From: a virus | Reading direction: 5' to 3' (one strand) | DNA: 64,000 bases | Virus record (IMG/VR): IMGVR_UViG_3300036780_000209 | Coordinates: 62,001-126,000 of that record | Part shown: positions 32,336 to 41,216 of the stretch, piece by piece | How the letters are laid out: each line of letters opens with the position of its first letter | Position numbering within the stretch: position 1 is the stretch's first letter | Made by a program: the position numbers and the translations under genes | The notes under the pieces: model-generated | Database searches by the model: none | The model's input: the letters and a program-made list of their open reading frames with translations, nothing else | Told to the model about the DNA's origin: nothing

Positions 32336-34306
32336 GTGACGACCACAGCCCCCAGGACCTTCACCGACATAGAGGAAATCTTCGCCCAGCGGCTGCCCGG
32401 CTACACGCCGCGCCCCGCCCAGCGCGACACCGCCGCCCGGATCGGCCAGGCCATCTCCGACGAGGGCCTTGCCCTCATCGAGGCCGGCACCGGCACCGGC
32501 AAGTCCTTCGCCGGCCTGATCCCCGCCGTCCTCTCCGGGAAGCGCACCGTCGTGGGCGTCCCCGTCAAGGCGCTCCAGGACCAGTACATCGGCGACCTGC
32601 GGTTCCTCGCCCAGTTCCTCGACTTCACGTGGGCCATCCTCAAGGGCCGCAGCAACTACTTCTGCCGCGCCCAGGCCGAGGCCCTCCAGGCCCCCAACGC
32701 CATCCAGCGGGAGGTCATGCGGATGGTCGCGGACAAGGCCACCGAGACGGGCGACCGCTCTGAGTTCCCCCCGGTCCCGAACGAGGACTGGTCGGCCCTG
32801 TCCATCAGTGCCGCCGAGTGCCCCGGCCGCAAGAACTGCCCCTTCGGCAAGACCTGCTTCGCCGAGCAGGCCAAGGACCGCGCCGCCGACGCCGACATCG
32901 TGGTCACCAACCTGGCCTACCTCCTCACCGACCTCGTGCTCCGCTCCCAGACCGCAGGCACGGTCAGCCTGCTCGGCGACTTCGACCAGCTCATCGTGGA
33001 CGAAGCGCACGAGCTGGAGGACGCGGTCACCAAGGCACTGGAGGACTCCATCGGCGTCGGCGCGTTCATCCGCCTGGCCCGTGACACCGACAACTTCCTG
33101 CACGACCACGGGCTCAAGGAGAACGGCTACCGGATCCAGGCGCTGGCCACCGCCATGTGGGACAAGGTCGAGCGCATCTACGCCAACTGGATGAAGGCCA
33201 ACCAGGTACGCAAGCCCGAGTCGATGCCGCTCCCCCTCAGCGTCATCATGGACTCTCTGGGCGACGACCTGGGCGGCCTGGTCAACGCCATCGCCGAATG
33301 CCGCGCCCAGGTGCTGGCCTTCCGCGCCGACGAGGACTCCAAGTTCGCCAAGTACCGGATGCTGCGCAAGCTCGACAACTGGCGCGAGCGGCTGATGGCC
33401 TTCGCGACCGACGAGCCCGACAAGACGGTCCGGTGGGTCCAGCAGGAGGAGCAGCTCGTGCAGCGCCGCAAGGAGATGCGCACCTACCTCCGGTCGGCCC
33501 CGGTTCACGCCGCGCCGTTCCTGCGGGCCAACGTCTGGGAGAAGATGCCCGCCGTCCTGATGTCCGCCACCCTGGCGGTCGGCGGCGACTTCGGCTACAT
33601 CTCGGAGCGGCTCGGCCTGGACACCTACGAGCCCGCCACCTTCATCACCCGGAGCCCGTTCGACTACGCCGCGCAGGCGATGGTCTACGTGCCCTCGAAG
33701 GACATGCCGATCCCGTCCGGGGCAACCTCCCAGGCCTGGCGCACCTACGCCCAGCAGGCCACCCGGGAGCTGGTCACCCGGGCTCGCGGAGGCGCGCTCC
33801 TGCTCTTCACCTCCCGGGTCGGCATGAACGACACCTACCGGGTGCTCGCCGACGACTTCCGCGCCCAGGGCCTGACCGTCCTGCGCCAGGGCGACGCCGA
33901 AAGCCCCGAGCTGATCCGCCGCTTCAAGGAAGGCAACGCGGTGCTGTTCGGGCTGCGGACCTTCTTCCAGGGCATTGATGTCCAGGGCGAGGCCTGCCGC
34001 CTCGTGGTCATCGACAAGCTCCCGTTCGCGGTCCCCACCGATGTCCTGGTGCAGGCCCGCTACGAGGCTTACGAGCGCCGGTTCGGGATGCGCAAGAGCT
34101 TCTCCGGAATGTCGATCCCCACCATGGCGCTCGTCCTGATCCAGGGATTCGGCCGCCTGATCCGCCACGTCAACGACCGGGGCGTCGTCGCGATCCTCGA
34201 CCCCCGGCTGGAGTCCAAGGGCTACGGCAGGCAGATCATGTCGAAGCTCCCGCCCGCCCCCGTGACCACTGATATCAGCAAGGCCGCCGCCTTCCTCCAG
34301 GGGTAA
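32336..34306 (+). CDS. DinG/XPD-type iron-sulfur helicase
   Basis: The 656-residue protein has Walker A at 51-57 (GTGTGKS), cysteines at 110, 162, 168 and 174 (CPGRKNCPFGKTC) placed like the 4Fe-4S cluster of XPD-family helicases, a DEAH box at 222-225, motif III (MSATLAVGGDFGY), and C-terminal motifs (LLFTSRVGM, VLFGLRTFFQGIDVQGEACR, and motif VI GFGRLIRHVND). Such enzymes unwind DNA 5' to 3' and resolve R-loops or unusual structures. GTG at 32336 was chosen because AGGAGG lies 5 bases upstream. The gene lies on the plus strand, divergent from the SNF2-like helicase, and ends at a bidirectional terminator. Confidence 0.9.
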   Translation: MTTTAPRTFTDIEEIFAQRLPGYTPRPAQRDTAARIGQAISDEGLALIEAGTGTGKSFAGLIPAVLSGKRTVVGVPVKALQDQYIGDLRFLAQFLDFTWAILKGRSNYFCRAQAEALQAPNAIQREVMRMVADKATETGDRSEFPPVPNEDWSALSISAAECPGRKNCPFGKTCFAEQAKDRAADADIVVTNLAYLLTDLVLRSQTAGTVSLLGDFDQLIVDEAHELEDAVTKALEDSIGVGAFIRLARDTDNFLHDHGLKENGYRIQALATAMWDKVERIYANWMKANQVRKPESMPLPLSVIMDSLGDDLGGLVNAIAECRAQVLAFRADEDSKFAKYRMLRKLDNWRERLMAFATDEPDKTVRWVQQEEQLVQRRKEMRTYLRSAPVHAAPFLRANVWEKMPAVLMSATLAVGGDFGYISERLGLDTYEPATFITRSPFDYAAQAMVYVPSKDMPIPSGATSQAWRTYAQQATRELVTRARGGALLLFTSRVGMNDTYRVLADDFRAQGLTVLRQGDAESPELIRRFKEGNAVLFGLRTFFQGIDVQGEACRLVVIDKLPFAVPTDVLVQARYEAYERRFGMRKSFSGMSIPTMALVLIQGFGRLIRHVNDRGVVAILDPRLESKGYGRQIMSKLPPAPVTTDISKAAAFLQG

Positions 34307-34317
34307 GGTGACCGGAG

Positions 34318-34355
34318 AGAGGGTGCTCGCCTCCGGGGAGGAGCGAGCGCCCTCT
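34318..34355. terminator. Bidirectional terminator between the helicase and tail genes
   Basis: AGAGGGtGCTCG (34318-34329) pairs with CGAGCgCCCTCT (34344-34355), with a 14-base loop and one wobble position. TTTT follows on the plus strand. It serves the plus-strand helicase and can also stop the minus-strand tail transcript, whose stop is at 34358. Confidence 0.8.
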
Positions 34356-34357
34356 TT

Positions 34358-35359
34358 TCATGTCACCCGGTACCACAGCGAGGTGTTGGCATCCCAGATG
34401 AACTGCCGGGCCGTCGTCGCGGCGATCACGTCCCCCGTACCGTCGGCCACGTTTGAGGTGCCCGAGGCCGCGAAGGCCATCGTGAAGGCTGACTCGTTGA
34501 TCACCCAGATGCTCTGGCCGCCGAGGGTGGCCGGGGCCAGGATCAGCCCGGTGCAGTTCCCTGCCGCCGAGCACGGGACGACGGACTGGCCCGGGCTGGC
34601 GAAGCTGATCGTGCCGCTGCTGGCCAGGGGAGTCGCCGGGACGGCCTCGGAGAACACCGTCCCCCCGGCCAGGACCGCGTCCTCGGCCACGGTGCCCAGG
34701 ACGACCTGGTGAGCCGCTGAGGCCACGGCATTCAGGCCGATGGCGGTAGAGGCAGTCCCCTGGGCCGAGGCGTTGCTGCCGATGGCCGTGGCTCCCTGGG
34801 TTCCGGCCTGGGCCGCCTGGCCCACGGCAGTGGCCTGGGTAGCCGTGGCCAGGCTCACGGCCCCGGCAGCAACGGACTGCGTGCCGCTGGCCAGAGCGCC
34901 CTGGCCGAGTGCCGTGGCGCTCGCGCTGCTGGCCTGGGCATTCTGCCCGGCTGCCGTCGAGCTGCCCCCGGTGGCGCTGGCGGAATCCCCGAGGGCAACG
35001 GCCTTGGCCTGGTTGGCCACCGCACTCGCGCCGAGCTGGGTAGTGCTCGTCGCGCTGCCCGGGAAGGTCAGCGTGAGGGAGGTAGCCCCTGCTGCGTTGA
35101 CATCCACGTCCAGGACCGGGTACGGCACCTGGCCCGGGGCGCTGATGGACAGGTCCACCCGCTGGGGGTTATCGAGGTAGAAGTCGCAGTTGCCGTCCAG
35201 GGTGATGAACGGGTTGCCGAGCTGGTTCGACGAGATGCTGTCCGCCCACACCGGGTTGCTGATGAGCGTGGTAGTCCCGTTCTGGTACACCGAGACCACG
35301 GCCCCGGGCAGCAGGTCACCCGCGCTGTCCTGAACCGGTGCCCGGAAATGTGCTCTCAT
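34358..35359 (-). CDS. Tail fibre-type protein with YadA-like repeat domain
   Basis: The 333-residue protein has a short N-terminal beta domain (MRAHFRAPVQDSAGDLLPGA), then a long run of YadA-like repeats (ATAIGSNASAQGTASTAIGL and similar 14-residue units, with A-x-G-x-x-A spacing), and a C-terminal beta domain with LWYRVT. Such repeats fold as a trimeric left-handed roll and occur in adhesins and phage fibres. It is translated by ATGA overlap with the large tail protein. It is probably trimeric and exposed at the baseplate, with a role in adsorption. Confidence 0.65.
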   Translation of the reverse strand: MRAHFRAPVQDSAGDLLPGAVVSVYQNGTTTLISNPVWADSISSNQLGNPFITLDGNCDFYLDNPQRVDLSISAPGQVPYPVLDVDVNAAGATSLTLTFPGSATSTTQLGASAVANQAKAVALGDSASATGGSSTAAGQNAQASSASATALGQGALASGTQSVAAGAVSLATATQATAVGQAAQAGTQGATAIGSNASAQGTASTAIGLNAVASAAHQVVLGTVAEDAVLAGGTVFSEAVPATPLASSGTISFASPGQSVVPCSAAGNCTGLILAPATLGGQSIWVINESAFTMAFAASGTSNVADGTGDVIAATTARQFIWDANTSLWYRVT

Positions 35360-38300
35360 AGGTCGCGCCCGATCTGGTTGTAGAGGTTCACCCACTGCTG
35401 CGGGCCGCCGGTCAGGTCGAACACGGTGGTGCTGTCGTAGATGACATCGCCGTTCGGCTTCCCGGCCTTCTTGCGAGCGCTGAAGAACCTGTCCACGTAC
35501 TCCAGGAAGTCATTGCCCTGGGAAACCGAGAACAGCCCCCGGTCGATTCCCATCTGGGTGATTCCCAGGCGCTGCCCGTGCACGTCGGCGAAGTTGCCTA
35601 TCAGGTTCAGGGTAACGCCGGTCATGCCGGCGAAATCCGTCGGCTTGATCGCGGACGGGTTAAAGCTGATCGGGTACAGCTCCGCTGATATCCCGTCAGT
35701 GAAAGCGTCTCCCGGATACCATTCCGCAAGGACATTGTCATTCAGCACCGACGAGTTCGAGACACTGAATATGTGCTTGTACCCGTAGCGCCGGATGAGC
35801 GGCACGTACTGCGCCAGGATCACCAGGTACTCGCGGACGCCGCTGAAATGCTGGTCGGGGCCGTGCCAGATCGTGAATTCGGCGTCCAGGCCCTCCTGCT
35901 GGCAGCTTGCCAGGAAGGACTCGAACTGGCCCGGGGTTGTGGTGGAGTCGGGCCGGATGTCGATGCACACCCGGCGGCCGGCCTGAGCGTCCTTCGCGGC
36001 CAGGCTCGCGTCCAGGGTGGCCGGGATGCTGTTCCCGAAGAAGAGCCGCCGCACGCGCATGGGCTGGCCCGTCCTCTGGATGAAGAAGTCCACGGCATTG
36101 GCGTCCCCGGCAACATTGCCGACCGAGGCCCCGGCCGAGGGCCTGAATGTCGAGATGTGCGTGGCCGTGGCGGTGAGGGTGCCGGCGGCAGTGAAGGCGG
36201 CCGACGCGCTCCACTGGGTGCCGGTGATGTTGGCCGAGCTGTAGTCGTACAGGTCGGAGTAGGCGTCAGTGTAGAAGTCGCTCCCGTCGGCCAGCCCGTA
36301 GAAGTCCTCGTAGGCGTCCGGGTAGGTGTCCTCGTAGGTTGAGGGCTCCGCCGGGGTCACGGCCGGGGGCACGATGGAGATCACGCCGAAGGCGAGGTTG
36401 ACATCGGGCGGCGCAGGCGCGGAAGGAAGCTGAGGGGGCACGAAGGTAGTGCTGCCCAGTCCGAGGATCTGCTTCTGGATGAAGAACCATTCCTGCGGGA
36501 CGGGAAGATCCCAGGCCTGCCAGCGGGGGTCATCCTCGACGGGACCGTACTGATCGGCCGGGACGGCGTTGGGGCCGTGGCCGACTCCCATCGAGCGGGG
36601 CGGGGTGCCCATCGGGTGCATGCTGTACCAGGGGCGTATGGCCAGTGACGAGACGGCGAGATTCGGCCTGTAGCCGGAGACGCGCCACATGAGCTGGTTA
36701 CCGGTCCCCTTCGCGGGCGGCGGGAAGATCATGACGCCCGAGGGGTTGTTCCGGATCTCGTAAGCCGGCCACCAGGAGGCCCCGGCGTCGCTGCTGAACT
36801 CCCAGATGATCGAGTTCTCGAAGATGCTGAGGTCATCGGCGTACCACGTGTCGCTGGTGGCCCCCTTCTGGATGACCCGGGCGCTGAGCGTCCCGCCGAG
36901 CGCCGGGTTCGTGGTGTCCGCCTGGCCCCAGGTGGTGCCGGCGAACCCGGCCCAGGTGGCATGCGAGGCCTGGACGGTGCTCCACGGCGGGCTCGTGATG
37001 ACGACGGAGCCGATCGTGTACCCGACATACCACTCGGTGACTATGCCGCCCTGGACTGGCTGGTCCGACTCCGCCACCACCACCCCGGTGGCCCCGTCCA
37101 GGATCTGCAGGGCGAGGGGGGCATTCAGGGCCTGGGTCGCGAAAACCCGGGCCGCCGCGTAGACCCGGCCGGCGCGGGTCGTCACCACGGGAGGACCGTC
37201 ATAGGCGAACCCGCCGAACGCCGACGTGCTGTTGTTGGCCTGCAGCGCCCCCCAGGTGGGGAGCGCGCTCTGGAGGGCTGACCAGATGGGGTAAAGCTGC
37301 TCCAGGGCTGACCAGCCGTAGGTGCCGGGGACCCGGGTGACCTGGATCATGTTTCCGAGCTGGGAGTTGATGTTGGCGATTACCAGCGGAGGGGAGTCGC
37401 CCGCGTTCGTCCACGTCCCCAGGGCAGGATCGGAGAAGGACGGGTCCGGCAGGAGCTGGACTGGCTCGGACTCGGTGGTGGCGAACTGAATTCCGCGCAC
37501 CGGGCTCCCGGAGCTGAAAACGTTGCTGTTGACGCGGGCGAATGACGCGAGCGCGGGGAATGCCCCGGGAGAGGAGAGCATTCCCTGCGACCAGGACCAG
37601 GGCACTATCCCCGGAACGAAGGAAGCCAGGGATGACTGGCTGATGTTATGAGTATCGTCAAAGTTATCGACGTATTCCTCGGTATCATCCTGGGCCGTGA
37701 ATTCCGCTCGGTACATGCCCAGGGAAGAGACGGAAACAAAGTAAGCCACCCGGGAGAGCTGCGGGATTACCGCCTCTTCGTAAGAATGCACCTGGGCGGT
37801 AGGTATGCGGCTCACCGTGGTTTCCGGCTGCCAGGGCTGGAAGTTGTACATGCTCCCGGCCTGCTGGGCCAGTGCCGAGGCGGCTACCGGGTCAGTGGCA
37901 TACAGCGCCTCGGTGGGCAGCGTGCTGCCCGGGGCCGGGTCGGGAGTCGGGGTGGGGGTGTCCTGGAACGCGACGGTGGCGGCTATCCCCTGGTTGACCA
38001 CGAGGCCGTTGTCCACGGCCGGGGAGTCGTTCCCGGGATGGCGCGGGCGGGGCTGCTGGCCGAGGGGGAGCTGGGGCAGCCGCCTGATGGTCTGGGGGTA
38101 GCTGCCGAGGAAGTCGTAGTGCTGCGGCTGCAGGTGGGTGAACTCGAACTTGAAGACCGATGCCAGCACCGGGCTGAACTCGACGAAGCCCCGGGCCAGG
38201 CGAAAGTCGCGCATGACCGGGATCCACGTGCACGCCTCGTAGGAGCTTCCCGGGCCGCCGACGAACCCGTAGGGGTTGATCCCGGTGCCGGGCTCGCCGA

Positions 38301-39864
38301 GGATGAACGAGGGGCTGAACCGGGTGATGGCGTTCAGGGTGGTAGGACCGGTGCCCCCGGCCGGGGCCGTGAATGTCCCGGGATCGCGGGCGAAGGCGGT
38401 GAACTCGGCCGGGACCCCGGCGGAGAGGTCCACCTGCTCCTGCTTGACCGTCAGCGCGGTCAGCCGGTAGTTGCCCGGCTCGCTGGTTCCGGCCTGCACG
38501 TCCCCGAATCTCAGCGCCGTGATGGCGTTGGCCAGGGAGGCCCCCGTATGGGCCATGTACATGGCCCCGCCGGGCATCCAGCCGAAGATCCGGGACCCGT
38601 CGTAGCCGACCGCGAACTGCATCGCGGTGCCAGGCGAGAAGGCCGCGTTCCAGGACCCCACCACCGCATCGTTCACGGTGAGCACGAACGCGTCAGCGAG
38701 CGAGTAGTAGAACTTGACCAGCCCCGCGTCCAGGATCATGTGGTTGCTCAGGTCCCCGGACCCGAACTGCGGGACGAACTCCCCTGCCCCCCACCACGGC
38801 TGGGATGACGTGGCCCCGATCGCCTGGTTGGCCACCTGGACCCAGCCTCCGGCGGCCGGGAACAGGATCCCGTTGCCGTCCGCTGACGGGAGCTGGACTC
38901 CGCCGGCCGCGACGGCGGGGAAGACCAGGGGAGTGTCCACGGCCTGGAAGGAAGCTCCGGGGGGCGGAGGATCCGGGGAGTAGTACAGGTTGAACCTGAC
39001 CCCGCTGGTGACCGGGTTGACGTAGAAGCGGTCGATGACCTGGGCCGCGCCCGAGCTGGCCCGCGAGTCCACGTAGAGGCCGACGACCGCGTCCCGGCGG
39101 ACCTGGGGCGCGCACTTCCACGGCTTGCCCTGCAGGAGGTTGCTGGCCCGGTTCTCGCGCAGGCTGACGGTGACGGGGCTGCCGTGGACATCAACGCTAG
39201 TGGTGAACGGTTCGCGCTCGGTCAGCGCGTCCGCCGAGCGCGGGGTCCAGGGCACGTCGCCGACGGAGCGGACGCGGTAGCCGAAGTCCAGGTTCCGGAC
39301 GCCGACCGGGTACGCGGCGAGGATCCCGGGAGTCGTGTAGGGGTACGGGCCCTGGGAGAGCGTGCCCCGGACAGCCTGAAGAAGCAGCCGGTCGGTGGTG
39401 ACAGGCTGGATCATGTCGTCCTGGTGCACCCAGTGCCCGGCCCCGAAGTGGTACGGGTTGAGCCCGGCCTGGAGGGCCGCCGCATTGTTGACGGCCGAGG
39501 GGATGCTCCCGGTGATGGCGTAGGTGAGAGGGGAACTCCCGGCCGCGCTGAGCGCCGGCTGCCATGCCAACCCGTCCCACCAGGACACCGACATGGTGTG
39601 GGGGAAGTGCGCCAGGTCCATCGTGATGTAGTTGACCAGGCGCTGCCGGGACAGGGAGATCACCAGGCTGTCCGGGCTGGGGTCACCCGGCATGCGGGGC
39701 TGCGAGGACCAGAACCGCTGGCTGTCCGCCTGGGTGCTCACCTGGGACGCGGGAGCGGCCAGGTCGGACGGGATGCCCTCGATGTAGACCGTAGACAGCG
39801 GCGTGGTGCCGATCTGCCCCGGGAGGACGGAGGCCGGCGTGACCTCGGGAACCTGGATCGTCAT
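35356..39864 (-). CDS. Large tail/baseplate protein with C-terminal glycosidase-like domain
   Basis: The 1502-residue protein is mostly beta-rich, with many aromatic and Gly/Pro residues. Recognisable parts include repeated carbohydrate-module-like stretches (WSAFQ-like WxxL and WSTV units) and an SGTG-type repeat (SASAAFTAAGTLTATA). The last 250 residues resemble a TIM-barrel glycoside hydrolase (IDIRPDS; EFTIWHGPDQHFSG; NSSVLNDNVLAEWYPGD; GISAELYP). The putative hydrolase could degrade surface polysaccharide. ATGA overlap with the following gene and with the preceding baseplate gene (39861) ties it to the baseplate operon. It is likely a large minor tail protein. Function of the GH-like domain is inference. 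Confidence 0.6.
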   Translation of the reverse strand: MTIQVPEVTPASVLPGQIGTTPLSTVYIEGIPSDLAAPASQVSTQADSQRFWSSQPRMPGDPSPDSLVISLSRQRLVNYITMDLAHFPHTMSVSWWDGLAWQPALSAAGSSPLTYAITGSIPSAVNNAAALQAGLNPYHFGAGHWVHQDDMIQPVTTDRLLLQAVRGTLSQGPYPYTTPGILAAYPVGVRNLDFGYRVRSVGDVPWTPRSADALTEREPFTTSVDVHGSPVTVSLRENRASNLLQGKPWKCAPQVRRDAVVGLYVDSRASSGAAQVIDRFYVNPVTSGVRFNLYYSPDPPPPGASFQAVDTPLVFPAVAAGGVQLPSADGNGILFPAAGGWVQVANQAIGATSSQPWWGAGEFVPQFGSGDLSNHMILDAGLVKFYYSLADAFVLTVNDAVVGSWNAAFSPGTAMQFAVGYDGSRIFGWMPGGAMYMAHTGASLANAITALRFGDVQAGTSEPGNYRLTALTVKQEQVDLSAGVPAEFTAFARDPGTFTAPAGGTGPTTLNAITRFSPSFILGEPGTGINPYGFVGGPGSSYEACTWIPVMRDFRLARGFVEFSPVLASVFKFEFTHLQPQHYDFLGSYPQTIRRLPQLPLGQQPRPRHPGNDSPAVDNGLVVNQGIAATVAFQDTPTPTPDPAPGSTLPTEALYATDPVAASALAQQAGSMYNFQPWQPETTVSRIPTAQVHSYEEAVIPQLSRVAYFVSVSSLGMYRAEFTAQDDTEEYVDNFDDTHNISQSSLASFVPGIVPWSWSQGMLSSPGAFPALASFARVNSNVFSSGSPVRGIQFATTESEPVQLLPDPSFSDPALGTWTNAGDSPPLVIANINSQLGNMIQVTRVPGTYGWSALEQLYPIWSALQSALPTWGALQANNSTSAFGGFAYDGPPVVTTRAGRVYAAARVFATQALNAPLALQILDGATGVVVAESDQPVQGGIVTEWYVGYTIGSVVITSPPWSTVQASHATWAGFAGTTWGQADTTNPALGGTLSARVIQKGATSDTWYADDLSIFENSIIWEFSSDAGASWWPAYEIRNNPSGVMIFPPPAKGTGNQLMWRVSGYRPNLAVSSLAIRPWYSMHPMGTPPRSMGVGHGPNAVPADQYGPVEDDPRWQAWDLPVPQEWFFIQKQILGLGSTTFVPPQLPSAPAPPDVNLAFGVISIVPPAVTPAEPSTYEDTYPDAYEDFYGLADGSDFYTDAYSDLYDYSSANITGTQWSASAAFTAAGTLTATATHISTFRPSAGASVGNVAGDANAVDFFIQRTGQPMRVRRLFFGNSIPATLDASLAAKDAQAGRRVCIDIRPDSTTTPGQFESFLASCQQEGLDAEFTIWHGPDQHFSGVREYLVILAQYVPLIRRYGYKHIFSVSNSSVLNDNVLAEWYPGDAFTDGISAELYPISFNPSAIKPTDFAGMTGVTLNLIGNFADVHGQRLGITQMGIDRGLFSVSQGNDFLEYVDRFFSARKKAGKPNGDVIYDSTTVFDLTGGPQQWVNLYNQIGRDL

Positions 39865-41216
39865 GATGTCCCCGGGACCATCACTCGGGGGCCGCTGTAG
39901 GGAGCTGCCTTGACGGCCACGGCGGAGGCCGTGCGGGCGCTGGCGGCCTTGTCCGGCTGCATGACGGCCTTGGCGGGCAGGTACTGGATATCCGGCCCGG
40001 ACGGGAAGGCGACGGTCTCGAAGTCCCTGAGGTCCGTGGGATTATCGAGCGGGCCGGCCTGCGCCCAGGCAGTAGTGACATCAGAGACGTAGCTGTACTG
40101 CGTGCCCTGGCTCTGCGAGAAGGGCGGCACGGGCTGGGCGAAAGTGGCCCCGGCGAGAGTCCCGCCACTCTGGTAGCTCGCCAGTGCGGGGGCATAGGCC
40201 GGGTCCTGGGCCGACGCCGGGGTGACGTGAGTGACGATCTCCCAGTAATCGCTGTCCGCCCAGACCGAGTGGATGCTGGTGGGAATGTTGACCAGGGCAG
40301 GCGCGTAATTCACCGAGACGAGGCTGAACGCGGGCTTGAGCACCTCCTCGACCCGGAGCACGCCGAACTGATCCGCCGCCTGCTGGCGCAGGCTGGCCAC
40401 GTCGGTGCCGTACTGGGTGCGCGGCTGGATCATCACCTCGTTGCGGGCGTTGATGCCCATGCCGCCGTAAATGAGGATGCCCTCAACCTGCTGCCAGGTC
40501 TGCCCTGAGCCCCCGAGCTGACCCCAGTTGTGGTACTGCGCCTGGAGCTGGCTCCAGAGCACGCTCGGGGCAGTCTGGGAGCCCTGTGAGTCGATCAGCT
40601 TCCAGACCTCGATGACAGAGCACGGGACTCCGGTGAGGGCCTCGGCGACCGCCTGGAGGCCGGGGACAGTGCCTCCCATTGCGATGGCAGAGGCGAGCGC
40701 AATGATGCGCTCCCGGAAGGTCGCGTCGATCGAGTAGATATCGTCCCAGGCGTCCGGGCTGGCGAGGTCGCTGTACGGGCTGACTGTGGTGCCAGTCGCC
40801 GGATTGGCCGGCAGGGAGCCGTCAGGGCCACGGAGCGCCCCGAACAGCGCACCGTAGAAGCTGTCCAGGTCGTAGAAGTTCGTGCTCGTGACCGCGCCCT
40901 GGAGCCTCGCCAGGAGCTGCCGCTTGCGGAGCTGGCCGACCCCGGAATCCCCGAGCATCGCCTGCATGAAATGGATGATCGCGGAGCCGGGCGACAGGTC
41001 GAAGACCTCGGACGGGAAGTTAACAAGCCGCTGCGCCAGGACCAGGTCGGGGCTCAGCAGGTTGGTGGCCACGGCCGTGCCGCCGGGCAGCGGCTGGGTG
41101 GCGCTGGCCTGGAAGTTGAGGATCGACGGCTGCGGGGTGTCCGGGTAGTCGAAGAGGCTCTGGTCCTGGTTGATGATCCCGGGGCTCAGGGAGCTGTCGC
41201 TGATGATGGCGGGCAT
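39861..41216 (-). CDS. Baseplate protein (451 aa), tail-structural
   Basis: The protein follows baseplate J with a one-base overlap (TGATG) and precedes the large tail protein by ATGA. It has helical segments (AIIHFMQAMLGDSGVGQLRK) alternating with beta-rich parts (EVWKLIDSQGSQTAPSVLWS). Position and length fit a gpI-like or other P2/T4-type wedge component next to baseplate J, but specific homology is not visible. It is virtually certain to be a baseplate or tail-tip structural protein. Confidence 0.6.
   Translation of the reverse strand: MPAIISDSSLSPGIINQDQSLFDYPDTPQPSILNFQASATQPLPGGTAVATNLLSPDLVLAQRLVNFPSEVFDLSPGSAIIHFMQAMLGDSGVGQLRKRQLLARLQGAVTSTNFYDLDSFYGALFGALRGPDGSLPANPATGTTVSPYSDLASPDAWDDIYSIDATFRERIIALASAIAMGGTVPGLQAVAEALTGVPCSVIEVWKLIDSQGSQTAPSVLWSQLQAQYHNWGQLGGSGQTWQQVEGILIYGGMGINARNEVMIQPRTQYGTDVASLRQQAADQFGVLRVEEVLKPAFSLVSVNYAPALVNIPTSIHSVWADSDYWEIVTHVTPASAQDPAYAPALASYQSGGTLAGATFAQPVPPFSQSQGTQYSYVSDVTTAWAQAGPLDNPTDLRDFETVAFPSGPDIQYLPAKAVMQPDKAASARTASAVAVKAAPYSGPRVMVPGTS

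Noticed and set aside
32309-34168. A 619-codon open frame on the minus strand opposite the DinG-like helicase
   Set aside because: The plus strand has all helicase motifs, a promoter and a ribosome site; the minus frame is a shadow.
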